From: Metopolophium dirhodum
Lineage: Eukaryota > Arthropoda > Insecta > Hemiptera > Aphididae
Length of the DNA stretch: 64,000 bases
Direction of reading: 5' to 3'
Assembly: GCF_019925205.1 (NCBI RefSeq)
Contig: NC_083564.1
Location: 5,337,491-5,401,490 of the forward strand
Shown here: piece after piece, positions 26,386 through 37,700 of the stretch
Numbering within the stretch: the first letter of the stretch is position 1
How the letters are laid out: the number at the start of each line of letters is the position of its first letter
Notes under the pieces: generated by a model
The model's database searches: none
Told to the model about the DNA's origin: nothing
Seen by the model: only the letters and a program-made list of their open reading frames with translations
Translations under genes and position numbers: made by a program

Positions 26386-26647
26386 CAGTTGCGCATACAA
26401 GGGGGGGCGTGGGGGTTATATCCCCTCCCATTGGCTTTGGAGTGGATAATCTTCCATATTGTGTTGGATGTGAATTTTGAATAAAGTCAAATTATATTCA
26501 TTGTTCCTTATTGTGGGAATTTTTACTACCTAGGTAAAATTTTTTGAGAGGGTGAGGGATTTTCAAAATTTCTCCTCGCATTTAGCCTAGTAGTTTTATT
26601 TTTTTGATTTCCCCTCCCCCCTTTCAGAAATCATGTTTGCGCCACTC
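26386..26647. mobile_element. hAT-type MITE with perfect 8-bp TSD, 262 bp
   Basis: The ends are CAGTTGCGCA and, reverse-complemented, GAGTGGCGCA, variants of the common CAGTGGCGCA hAT terminus. Next to each end is a G-run or C-run (GGGGGGGCG; CCCCTCCCCCC in reverse). AGATCGAT occurs on both sides (26378-26385 and 26648-26655), a perfect 8-bp target site duplication. The interior is T-rich and non-coding. Confidence 0.86.
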
Positions 26648-27627
26648 AGATCGATGATCATAGGTATAATAATAAAATATAGTTTTGCCGACGTGAGATC
26701 GCACTTGTGCCGGTAGTAATTCACTTTACAAACACATTTAAATAATATACTATTTGTACATTCGTGCGGTTCTAATTTATCCCGGAATACTACCTGAAAA
26801 CGTATAATATGTACGATTGTCTTCTCGGAGGTTCCTATATAATATTATATATTATATTCTAATGACATGCACACACGTTTCTTGTACTGTATCGTAGAAA
26901 TTTGAGACGTGAATCGGAAACGACGAGACGACGAACCCGACGAATGAATTTCTTCGGTAATCGACTGGCTGCAATAATATCGCGTGATGTAGTCGTATAT
27001 ATACGGCCGCGCCGCCGGAGTTTTTGTTTCCCGACGCGCGAGTATAATAATATTATATTGTATACATATTATAAAATACAACCTTTGAGGGTAAATAAAA
27101 GGAGGCCGCTGCAGGTGTTGCGAGGAGGTGGGTGGTTTTTTTTTTATTATTACACATAACATTATATTATGTTATATCATATTATAATAATGTAGTGTGA
27201 CTTGCTCGTTTGATCTCTGCAGAACCGTTGGCCGTATATATACTCGCGGGACGACCCACGAGGAAGCGGGTGACTGTCGTCTCGTTATTTTTCTCGGCGT
27301 GTATATTATAATAATATATAACATGAGGTGCGACACGCGTATTATAATACTAGAATAATAATTGACAGACTTTCCGCGACCGCCGCACCCGCATGCACGC
27401 GGCCTTTGACGCGAACACGGGATTTATTTTTGACATTTACATGTATGGGTATGATTTTTTATTTTTTTTTTATCGCCAGTTTGTTTTGGGGCCTCGAAAC
27501 TAAAAGGCGCTTCCTGCAATCACTATCGCATTGTTGTTGTTGTTGTGATGTTCGAACGTCGGACAAGGGATGACGAGCAGACGTGCGGGTTTTATAATAA
27601 TACCCATGTCGTAATAATAGTACGTAA

Positions 27628-27838
27628 CAGTGGCGCACCCAAAACCCATGGCCAATTTCAAATTTAATTTTAATTTTTTTAAAAATTCCCTGACATTGTC
27701 ATCAACAATAGAGTTTATTAAGCAATATAATGTACACCTATATATATATATATATATATATCCAAGAAAGGAACAGAACAACAGTAATTCAATACACCCC
27801 CCCCCCCTTTTTTTGAATAAATCCTGGTTGCTCCACTG
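27628..27838. mobile_element. Probable hAT-type MITE, 211 bp
   Basis: The left end, CAGTGGCGCACCC, and the right end, reverse-complemented CAGTGGAGCAACC, form imperfect hAT-like inverted repeats. The interior contains a (TA)n tract and a C-run/T-run near the right end, as in related elements. No clear 8-bp duplication survives, so the call rests on the termini alone. Confidence 0.55.
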
Positions 27839-28096
27839 GTGTGTATATACTTTTATTGTACCTAGTGCATAATATATTATTTAAAATTAATAATTTATGT
27901 ACTTTAAATTTGTACACTGACTTTTCACAACAGATCCAGCCGAGGTGATTATTTCTACCGTGAGCCGTGACATATTACTATACGAGTAGGTAAAATACAA
28001 AACAATTTAACATTCAAATCATTACAACTTTGAAGCGCCCCACCACCACATCGTGTGGTTTTTAATTAGGTATTATTAAACCTACGCATACGCATG

Positions 28097-28894
28097 ATGG
28101 CCCACTTATTACTCACCTCAAATTGTTTCCTTTAATAATAAATTTGTTCGAATTCTGATTTTTGAAAATTTTAATTGTACTTAAAGGACTACATTTTAAA
28201 TTATTTAGATTTTTGTATCGATCAAGGAGTACTTTTTGCCTTTTGGTGATACACACAATTATCTTTACAAATTGGAACCAACCCAATTTACTACAAATTG
28301 TTATAAGTACCTAGTTGATTTTTTTTTAAAAGTAGATGTATTTAAATTCAAATTCAAATTCAAACGAGTAGTGTCTCAGTGTCTGAGTTATTAAAATGTA
28401 TATTATTATAATATTTTAATATACTAAGGATAATAAGGTACTCCTTAAAAATGGTTTTAAAAATATATAAATATAAATACTATATGAGAGTAGTGTAAAA
28501 AAAAAATTGTACAGATTATAAAATCTTCATAGATTAATATTAGATAATTGCTAAAATATTCAGATCATAGCCGTTTTATCATCCAAGCCAGCTATTGTTA
28601 CGGAGTGCGGAAATGTTATCAATAATACACAAAATTAAATAATTCAAGCACTAACTCTTTCCAATTTCGATTTCAGATACAACATCAATTGCAAAATAGT
28701 CATTGGATTACAACTTTTAAGAAAAAATACTATACCACTACTCGTAAAAATAGTATAAAAATCAAACTATTCGAAGATATGGTCCTTAAATAAGTACCTG
28801 AACTTGAAAATTCCAAAAATCGGAATTCGAATAAATCCATTATTAAAATTTAAAGGAAACAACGGTGGTGAGCGTGTTTGGCGAATCACCCTGT
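28097..28894. mobile_element. Foldback-type element of about 800 bp
   Basis: The left arm (about 28111-28175: ACTCACCTCAAATTGTTTCC, then TTTGTTCGAATTCTGATTTTTG) pairs with the right arm (about 28800-28890, the same blocks reverse-complemented). This makes an inverted repeat of roughly 80 bp with indels. The right end, GGCGAATCACCCTGTA, is shared by diverged pieces at 15060-15380 and near 24110. Non-coding; edges are approximate. Confidence 0.55.
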
Positions 28895-29530
28895 AATCAT
28901 TATAGCGTCAATGCGTTTGACGTTATTATGTTGTGTCTTAATATAGGTACCTAATATATTATGAGCCATTCGTCTGAGCACCTTATTATTATCATTATTT
29001 GTATTGTTTTTATTATTACACGCCGGACGAATTATACATCGGTACACTATTTAGATCGCATTGTTTTTGAACCGGCACGGCGTCACCACCTACCTATTAT
29101 AATAGTGGTGTAACGATTGTCGTGAAGAGGAGACGTTACAGTGGTGTATAATATGAATATTCTATAATATCCAATTTAAAACGTGTTCCATGAAATTAAG
29201 ATGAACTGAACCGGAACGATTATTATATATGTAGTCTGTTCTATCCGGATGCATCGTGTAGGTATCAGGAATGTGCAATACAGATAATTGTAATATTGTT
29301 GTAATTATAGCACTTGACGAGACGGTGAACTAATCAACGCGGTTTTGTCTGTCGATTTATTTTATATTGTTTTAATGTTTTATCTTCTCGGTTCCCGGAA
29401 TTTCAATTTCGAAAAGCCGGCGTCATATTACTAAATATTCTCATCTCGTGTTTAACTGAAGCAGCTCCTCGTCGTTTATCGATTTAATACAGTATAATAT
29501 TGTATTATACTGCCGAATTCCAGTTGATAT

Positions 29531-29846
29531 TAATTATCTGCGGGGGGACGGAGTGGCCGAGCGGACTAAGGCGTCGGCTGTGACGCAGCCGACCCGAGGT
29601 CGATTCCTTGGCCGTGGGTGGCATTTTTCTTCGGACAAGTCACGGTGTCCGGAGAACAAGTGCCGCCATCCTCCACCCGGGCTTGGCAGATACCTACGGG
29701 TTCCCAATCAAAAATTCTGCCAAACACAACACACACGTGTAAAAAACCTACCGTTACAAACCCTACAATCATAAAACCTCACAGTCAGCTAATGGCCATA
29801 GCCGCCGGGCTTTAAAGACCATAAAAAAAAAAAAAAATAATTATCT
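29531..29846 (+). mobile_element. tRNA-derived SINE with perfect TSD
   Basis: The body, 29541-29836, begins with a tRNA-like head. An A-box TGGCCGAGCGG near 29554 is of the serine/leucine tRNA type, and a B-box GGTCGATTCC lies at 29598-29607. A unique body of about 200 bp follows, then an A tail. A perfect 10-bp duplication TAATTATCTG flanks it (29531-29540 and 29837-29846). This is the structure of a polymerase-III-transcribed SINE copied by a LINE. The clean duplication and intact boxes suggest a fairly recent insertion. Open frames inside are incidental. Confidence 0.9.
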
Positions 29847-29949
29847 GTGTTGCATAAAATATATTAGGAATAAGAAGAATAAAAAGTACTCAACTTACAA
29901 TCACATAATATCAATTTTGAACAAATTTTGAATTATTTTTTTATGATTT

Positions 29950-31660
29950 TTTTTATGTGGGTATTTCAGCCTTCAAGACAATCCCTTCAAACAAATTTTC
30001 TACCATCTCTCTCTATCCTCTGTAACTTTTCTCCATTGTATATTATTTGGTTCTACTACCTTAACATCATTTTTAATACAATCCTCCCATCATAAACGCG
30101 GTCTACCTAACTAAATGGTCTTTTTCCAAACGGATTTTCTTTAAAAACCGCTTTAATAAATTAAGCCCCTCTGTTCTCCAAGCATGCCCGTCCCAAATTA
30201 ATCTTTTTCTCGTAATTTTCGCAATAATATCTGCTTTTTGAAACAAGTTCTTCAATTTCTCATTGTGGCGTATCCTCCATTTCCCTGTATCAGAGTCGAT
30301 ACATGATCCATAAATTCTTCTTAAAGTGTTTCATTCGAACACTGCAAGTCTTAGTTTCTTCGATCTTTCTCAGAGCCATATAATACTACTGGTCTTATCA
30401 GGGTCATAACAATTATATTTTTAATTTGTTTGATAAAACTTTTGAGCCAAACATGCTTTCTAGGCCAAAATAACACCTATTTCCCATTTGTATCCTAGTG
30501 TCCCCCTCCATCTTAAGGTTTTGTGTTATTATGGATCCTAGGTATTTAAAACGTGACGCTATCCCAAAATTATGGCGCTCCACTTCTATAAATTCTCCTT
30601 GTCGGTATTCTCTACGTCTTCATCCAATTATAACATATTCCATTTTTTTATATTCTGATCGGAGCGTGGAAGCTAGTGGTTTTACAATGGTGTTTATTTT
30701 TTTTTTATCCTGTATACAAAATTTCTACCTGAAAGAGAGCTTTGATTTCAACATATAGTATATATATATCGATAACTCTTTTAGAAAATTGAATCAAAAA
30801 TGGTACTTTAGAGAGGTCGTTTTTCGATTTTCTCAATAATTATTATTTGATGCTATGGGAAAAACCACTGATAAAGTACAAAAACCGCTAGAAATGGGAT
30901 TTTAATTTCTAACGCATTGTTATCACCATAGAAACCAATATAAAATATCCAGACTGACAAATCGTCTCTGCTCAGAATCATTTTTCTTATACCTACAATG
31001 ATATTATATCATTGAGTTTAAGTTTAGTACAATTCATTATACATTGACCCATTTGTAACCTACTGTACAGCAGAGGGATATCAGAGCTTTTTTTCATTGA
31101 TCTTTAGACCACATTTGCCTGCTATATTTATTAATTTTCTACAATGCCTTTTTTTTTCCACAGTTTCTAAGTTATTTCCTAATAGGGCTAAGTCATCGGC
31201 GTATGCTAGTAATCCTAAAGTCGAGTTACCCATCGTAACTCCGTCAATAACGTTTAATTCTCTAACTATTTTTTCTAACACTAGATTAAAGAAAATTGGG
31301 AGAGAGCGTTTCCTTGTATTAAACCCGTAGATACTCTTAGTGTTTCTGATGCTGTACTCGTGATAATTTTAATCTTAATCGAGCTCTTCTCAAGCCTTGA
31401 TCAAATAACTAGCTTTATTGGGAAATTAAATTCTTTTAATAAGTTGATAAGCTTGGTCTATGGATAGAATCATAAGTTTTCTCAAAATGTATAAATATAA
31501 AATATACTTCTTTGTTATATCCTCATGACTTTTATTATGATAGTGCATTATAATAGCACCATCGGACATCGATATATTATATTTCGTTGGTTTATGATCA
31601 TTAATACCTTTGCATAACCGAGATTTGGAAATAGAAAACCGGTTTGTGAATATTTCATCG
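29950..31660 (-). mobile_element. Degenerate LINE: reverse transcriptase and C-terminal region, interrupted
   Basis: On the minus strand the sequence reads, in several frames, as the second half of a non-LTR retrotransposon ORF2. A palm fragment is at 31081-31281, with the catalytic motif LAYADDLALLG at about 31192-31203 and LKINEKK at its end. After an interruption, KKMEYVIIG, then RFKYLGSIITQ (about 30530), then a region with RRIYGS, WRIRHNEKL, KRLIWDGHAWR and RRWEDCIKNDV run to about 30000. These blocks match the end of insect LINE ORF2 proteins. An HFEKTYDSI-like fragment near 31480 marks upstream RT sequence. Stops and frameshifts are frequent, so it is dead. The LINE clade is uncertain. 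Confidence 0.8.
30665..31080 (-). mobile_element. Dispersed repeat nested inside the LINE
   Basis: About 415 bp separates LKINEKK from KKMEYVIIG in the LINE frame, which would otherwise be adjacent. The insert begins (minus strand) CTCTGATATCCCTCTGCTGTA and contains the blocks GTAGGTTACAAATGGGTCA, TCAATGATATAATATCATTG and GATTCTGAGCAGAGACG. The same blocks are in copies at 40120-40255 and 49885-50030. It has no coding capacity. The family is not recognised. Confidence 0.6.
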
Positions 31661-33096
31661 GGTGACACCGAAATCTGTTGATTATTCAGTTTACGCGAAT
31701 GGACAGAGTATCAATATCGAACACGTTTGTCAATATTTTCGGCACCCAGTATCTAAGTCTAAAATGTATACTATAAATAAATTGTTACATCGATGGTTAT
31801 ATTATATTAATATATATTAAATAATTCTGTCCCCGCGTAAACCGTTTGGTACAATATATTCGCAGTGGTGTTATTTGTTTTTATTTCCATCTCCGTTTCG
31901 TTTATGCACACGGGATTTCGTCCCCGCATCCCCTATCAGATATCACTGAAAAAAATAATATTTTAACGACGGGTTGGAAAAAACAACTACGCGTTTAACC
32001 TTTTCGCGTCGTAAATTCGTAATAATAATGATAATATTAAAATAATGATACGTTGCCGGACGCGACGCGGTCTTGTATATGTATTCTCTTTGAACCACCT
32101 TCCGCACGATGCGAAACAGTAAAATTACGTTTTCAAACTGCTAAAAGACACCGGTAGGGACTACCTATACATTATTCTTTGAACGTAACAAAAAAATCTT
32201 TAAATGATGATAGGTAGCAATAATAATAATAAAGCTTCTCGCCGATCGTATATAATAATAATATGATGTGCATTATGTTCTTTACACGAGCGAATCTGGG
32301 TAGTATATATACGATAGTAACAATACATATATTTATATCAGAGGCGTATACAATGGTGGAATGTGACTATTATAGTATGCGTGTGTAATGTGTATATTAT
32401 ACAAATTTGTTATAAAACATGAGTACCCATCACTTATCAGAAAATATGTTCTACAACAGTATTAACGATATTTTATTTGAAAAAAAAATTAATAGCTATA
32501 GTTATAATAGTATTATGATTGCAGGTAGGTAGGTGGTAAATACTACATTTTAATATTATCATAGATCTATCACCTATGGCACCGTTGACACTAATTTATT
32601 GGTACACCAACAAACGAATGAACATAGCAACGATTAATCTTTTTTCTATGAACTAAATGGTTGATTTGATGATTGTCTTTATACACACTTCATATTACTT
32701 TTTCCTCTCATTTACTCTATATATTTAATATTTGGAACGTACCTAATATTGAGAAACGATAGCATATATCTCTCCTGCAGGATAATGAGAATCGTCAATG
32801 AAGATCCATAATTCTTCTTCTAATTTATTTCGTTTAATGTGTGTAATGTATTTCATTTAAATTGTTGTTATGTACTCATACTATGCCTCTGTATAATATA
32901 TTACAATTGCAGTATCATTGTAATACCTACTATATTAATATTATACACAATATATAGACATTTAGATCCAAGCGTCGGTCTCACCATCGCCTTTTAAGTC
33001 AGAGCCGCACGATTATAGTAAGCCACGATAGTTGCAATCAAGTGACTGTTATTATCATGACAATATTATTATATAACCATCAATATATTTATGATT
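31661..33096. other. AT-rich intergenic DNA, no gene
   Basis: No supported frame, and I see no regulatory or RNA feature. Short (TAA)n tracts occur near 32020 and 32220. Confidence 0.4.
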
Positions 33097-33333
33097 AATG
33101 GGCGTAACTAGGGCTTTGAATTTGAGAGACTTGATAGTCACATATACATAAAATATTTTTTTCATTCACTGTATATAATGACCTTTTTTAAGGCGAGCCT
33201 TTTTTTAATCATATATACCTACCTACTTTAAAATTACGATTTGTTCATACGTACATGGTATGTTTCTACTGACCCCCCCCCCCCCCCCCTATATAATATG
33301 AAAGTTTTTGTAAGTTATGTTTAAAAGCCACTG
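33097..33333. mobile_element. Probable hAT-type MITE remnant
   Basis: The left end, TAATGGGCGTAACTAGGGC, is a decayed form of the common hAT terminus CAGTGGCGTAACTAGGGC. The right end, AAGCCACTG, reverse-complements to CAGTGGCTT. A C run of about 18 sits near the right side. No target site duplication is visible. Confidence 0.45.
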
Positions 33334-34414
33334 ATATATACAACTATTTATAGGTATATTATATTTTAGTGTTGTTATGTGCGCGTAGTGTTCAATATTT
33401 TTGAATTTCGATTACTCGGAGGGGAAAAAAAGTAAAAAGGCTACACCCTGCAATACTACACGTAGGTACAACATAAAATAAGACTATATTATGCATAAAC
33501 ATGTTAAGACCGCATATAGGTATGATATTAGCCACCGTCAGACCGTAACATATATACCACTCGGTGGTCGGCCAACCGAAACGAGCTGTACTGTTTAACC
33601 ATAATCCCGCCCAACGCATAATATTTATGCCGTCGACAACTCTCACGAGCGTGTAAAATGGCGTCTGCTTTTCAGCGTGAGCACAAAACAGACTGCGTTA
33701 TCGTGACTATTTATTTACACGTGCAGGGTAAATTTTTCCACGCGTTCCTTTACAATAACTTAAAACGATAACACTCCTAAAATTTAAATATTTTACGAGT
33801 AGCGTAATAATATTGTACGTATTTGTATATGAGAAAATAACAACAACGTCGAACGAAACGTTGTGGATCGAATTTCGACTAACTAGCAACCGCTATATAA
33901 CCTACAATATATAATAATGATAATATAGTCAATTTAGATTATATACAATCGTACTTAATTAATATATTTTATGTTTCAAAATTTGTAATGTTTGTCATTT
34001 TTTCATTCGTCAACAGATTTATTCAAAGCCTTGTCTGATAGAGGTTTTGGTTCAGAGCTATGAGTGCAAAATATGTATCGAAAAACAATATTAAAAACGT
34101 ATCCCACGAATATACGACGAAAATGGTCCAAATTAACTCATAAAGTCATATTCAACATTTTGAAGGAAGTAATAATTAGAGTGTATCGATATGTTTATGG
34201 GTTTGATATGAGCATTCAAGAAGTTAAATATTGTTTGATATGTATACCAGTGAAACGTACCTACCTGTATTGGACTCACGACTTATAGAGGCGATGTTTA
34301 ACCATCACTAACCAATTATTAATATATTTAGGTTACCATAGCATTATAGCAACCTAATTATACTTTTTTAGAGCGTAGCTATGAATATATTACATTTCCA
34401 AACAAGACGTATAC
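33334..34414. other. AT-rich intergenic DNA, no gene
   Basis: Scattered short frames without splice signals or compositional support. Upstream of the Iroquois-like remnant I looked for a homeodomain in all frames and saw none. Confidence 0.4.
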
Positions 34415-35945
34415 ATGTCTGATGTATCTGCATGCAGTGGGGCTACTCCTTTTTTACATGGTATCGCCACATCGGGTGGTACAGACCTTTCGATCATTTC
34501 ACTCCCCATGTGCCATAATTTATTGAGTAAAACATTACATAATTTTATGTGTGGTATGCCGATATCAGATAGTCACAGTGATCACATGATGGGCCAAGGC
34601 GTCATGTCAGACGACGATGAAGATGACGATCGCAAGCCGATGCTCCAACATCTGTTGTACTACCACGACCATATGCACCCCATGAAGGTGAACCACCACC
34701 ACGTCATGCAGGACGATCATCATCAAGACTGCAGTATACCATTGCCGCCCACTAAGCCGAAAATATCGTCACTAGCCGACATAGCCACGTCCAGAACACC
34801 GCCGCCCGGACACCAGTGGCCGAACGTCATCAGCCCGGTTTCACCATACCCAACACCTCGTCGTTGTCGCCGTCTAGGTCATCTTACTCTAGGTAAGTTT
34901 GAGCTACGTATACAGGTCTATAATAATATGACTCGCTGTCAGGTATCAATAACTCATAAACATCTAAACCTCGATTTTTTTCTTTCATCACTTGAAAATT
35001 TCTATACATTCGATAGGTACTGTAAACAACTGTATTTCATATATCTTGAAAAATTCATAAGTCAAATTTGTTTTTATACCCCTTGAAGTTCGAGTTATCA
35101 GGACTTTACTGTATACGTACCAATAAATGTAATAACGCGCAGCATAGCAGAATAGTCTCGGTGGTGAATATAACGAGGGACTGCGCAGACCTCACCCACC
35201 ATGGCTTTTCCATTGTTTTACACTTTCCCCTCTCCTATATAGCATAAATGTCTTGTATAGGGATTTTATTACATGTCAAGGTCTGATAAATACCAACTTT
35301 AGGTAATAAGCTACCGATGATGTGTTTCACAATTAAAGAAGATTGACTCACATAATAGTATTACATTCGTGGGTTATCTATTATTAGGTTTTATCGTCAG
35401 TTAAATCGAATCCACGTGTAAATAACAATTCATCGAAATTAATATATTTCTAAGCCTTTGACCATTTTAACTGTATTTCTGTGCACAGGTAAGGCGCCAA
35501 CGGGTTGTACGGCAGTAGTTACTATGGCACCAACAGTAATATTCGTCGTCGTCGTCAGCCCAGCAAATGGCCGGATATCCCGACGTGCAGACCGACACGC
35601 CACCGCAGATCCCACCCAACATGAAGTTACCGCTGTCCGCCTCTTTGGTCAACAGCAACCACAGCATTTGGGCGGTCGTCAGGGCACTTACAACGGGTAC
35701 CATCACCAGCAGCACAACAATTAGCACCACCGGCACCAGGTTCCGCCATTCCAGCAACAACAGCAGCACGATGTCGTCAGGTCGGTCCAAGAAGTACAGC
35801 AGAAGCAGCAACGGCAAGTGATTCAACAATCTCAACATCACTCAGCCAGCACACAACAACAATAACAACTCAAACACTAACAACAACAACTATCAGATGG
35901 CGATTGTGGCCAACGACGCGAGTACGGCGTTCAAAGACGTGAGTG
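34415..35945 (+). pseudogene. Iroquois-class homeobox gene, decayed 3' half with retained intron
   Basis: The first part (34415-34892) encodes an acidic MSDDDEDDDRKP, a His/Met-rich stretch and PLPPTKPKISSLADIATS (near 34742-34800). That is a clear relative of the KPKIWSLA motif downstream of the homeodomain in Iroquois proteins, with the usual Trp replaced by Ser. SPVSPYP follows, but a one-base shift is needed to read on as TSSLSPSRSSYSR. A consensus donor (GTAAGT, 34893) and an acceptor (GTGCACAG, 35488) bracket an intron. The second part reads LYGSSYYGTNSN, then in another frame SSSSAQQMAGYPDVQTDTPP, then Gln/His-rich sequence with stops, then YQMAIVANDASTAFKDV near 35945. A nonsense codon follows the splice in the ancestral frame. 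The homeodomain is absent. Assembly errors could mimic some shifts, but not all of these with the loss of the 5' half. Confidence 0.75.
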
Positions 35946-36055
35946 TCCTGTACATAAAATATCAGTTTGTGATCGCGGATCGATAGTTTGCCGGAATCGG
36001 TGGACATCTCTCGATTTTAACGCTACATAAAATAATGATAGTAATATATATAATA

Positions 36056-37012
36056 CTAGCTGATTCCGTGCACTTCGTTTCCCGTTAAATGTATCAACTC
36101 TATATGACTCAAACTTTGTTCAATTCGTTATTTAATATTCGGAGTATGGTGTTCAAAATGTATCTTAACTTTTCCGTCTCTCCGAATAAAAATTCTGATT
36201 CGCAGCAGTACATTATCAAGTAGGCAATCTACCTGCGGTAGATCGCGGACCCCGTGCTGTTTGTACATAAGTGTATGATTTAACTCTAAAGTATCAAAGT
36301 TATACCATGTTTGTCGTATTCCACATATTATGGTGGATTAATATAATCAATTAATACAAAATCCTATCCTAACCTAACCGTACTAAAATCCGATGAACAA
36401 AAAAAAACAAATTTAACCCTTTGTAAATTAACATATCTTCTTCCCAGAGGTCTAATCTACCCACAAACATTAATTTATATATATCTACCTATATAAATAC
36501 ACAGACTATAACTATACAGACTAAACTCTGGAACTAGTTATCAGATTTTCTTGTATATATAATATATATAGACAAAAGATAATAATACAAAACAATAAAC
36601 ATGATTAACCAATAGCAACCAATTTATTATACGCCGCTAGATTTTCCTAAAATGTTCTTTCATATAAACCTTTTCCGTGAAATGCTCTTTTGTTTAAAAA
36701 AAAAAATCAAGAAGATCTGATAAGTAGTTCCAGAGTTTAGCCTGTACAGAGATTTTCATTTCACATTTTTATAGTTAGATATTATATTATAATTTATATT
36801 TAAAAAGTAAAGCAAATATATATTTATTTTTTTATTATATTTATATAGCTTTAAAACCCATTTTTGGTTGATCCTCTCTCTTTTAAAATTAGCCTATCTT
36901 TTAAGTTCGGCCAAATTACACACATTGTAAAAATTTCATCAAGATCGGTCCAGTAGTTTCGGAGTTTATTCCGGACAAAGACGTGACACGGGATTTTTAT
37001 ATATAAGATTTG
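36056..37012 (-). mobile_element. Helitron-like non-autonomous element, minus orientation
   Basis: On the minus strand it starts TCTTATATATAAAAATCCCG (after an A) and ends GCACGGAATCAGCTAG followed by T. These fit the TC start, CTRR end and A/T insertion site of Helitrons. The interior near the 5' end (AAACTCCGAAACTACTGGAC) is a widespread insect repeat motif. There is no Rep/helicase frame. A hairpin before CTAG is not obvious, so the class is inferred. Confidence 0.42.
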
Positions 37013-37700
37013 TTTATAAATTGTTGCTATTGATTTTAATAATAATTATTATTATTATTATTATCTTAACATATTATAAAACAAAGTCCATTTTGTTCTC
37101 TGTATGCCTAGATCTTTGAAACTACGCAACGGATTTTGATGCGATTTTTTTTAATTGATAGAGTGATTTCAGAGGAAGGTTTATATGTATATAACATGCA
37201 TAATATAGAAGAGGAACTCCGCTGGGAGGTGCTCGAACAGGAGTTTAGAGATTTACGATGGACATTTTTTGTTTATTGATGGTTGCTATGGACACAAACA
37301 AATAGAAAATATTCAAATTAAAAAAAATAATAATAAACAAAGTCCCGCTGTCTGTCGTATGCTTAGATCTTAAAAACTACGCAACTAAATGGTTGCAATT
37401 CGTTACATATTATATTAATATTATAATTAGAAGAAATATGGTATATACATTTTGTACAAATATATTTATTAATAATACAAATCTTTGGCCTGGATAACGT
37501 TGGGCGGGGCAGCTAGTTAATGCAATAATCCTGTGTGTATTTTAGTACAGAATGTCAGAATGTATAGAGTTCGAACCACGGTTTCGGACTTTCGATGGAC
37601 CAATTTTTGCATTTTTTGATACTCTAGAGTTAAACTATACACTTACACTTGCGCGGGGTCTACGATCTACCGCAGGTAGATTGCCTACCTGATAATATAC
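36207..37700. repeat. Long inverted repeat arms 1.4 kb apart
   Basis: A block of about 90 bp starting CAGTACATTATCAAGTAGGC and continuing AATCTACCTGCGGTAGATCG, to TTTAACTCTAAAGTATCAAA (36207-36300), recurs in reverse complement at about 37616-37700. Identity is high, with one small indel. The ends CAGTA...TACTG and the flanks ATTCGCAG/ATTACAAA hint at a hAT-type element with a decayed 8-bp duplication. The arms overlap the Helitron-like units, so the arrangement is nested or rearranged. Confidence 0.6.
37017..37516 (+). mobile_element. Second Helitron-like unit, plus orientation
   Basis: It contains AAACAAAGTCCATTTTGTTC, CTTTGAAACTACGCAACGGA and TTTTGATGCGATTTTTTTT. It ends GGGCGGGGCAGCTAG followed by T at 37517, again a CTRR-type end. 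A further internal copy of the CAAAGTCC.CTGTCTGTCGTATGC block at 37339 shows internal duplication. Non-coding. Confidence 0.4.

Noticed and set aside
29553..29630. tRNA-Ser/Leu gene
   Set aside because: The A and B boxes are tRNA-like, but the sequence after the B box does not close an acceptor stem; it continues into a 200-bp body with an A tail and a target duplication, which identifies a SINE.
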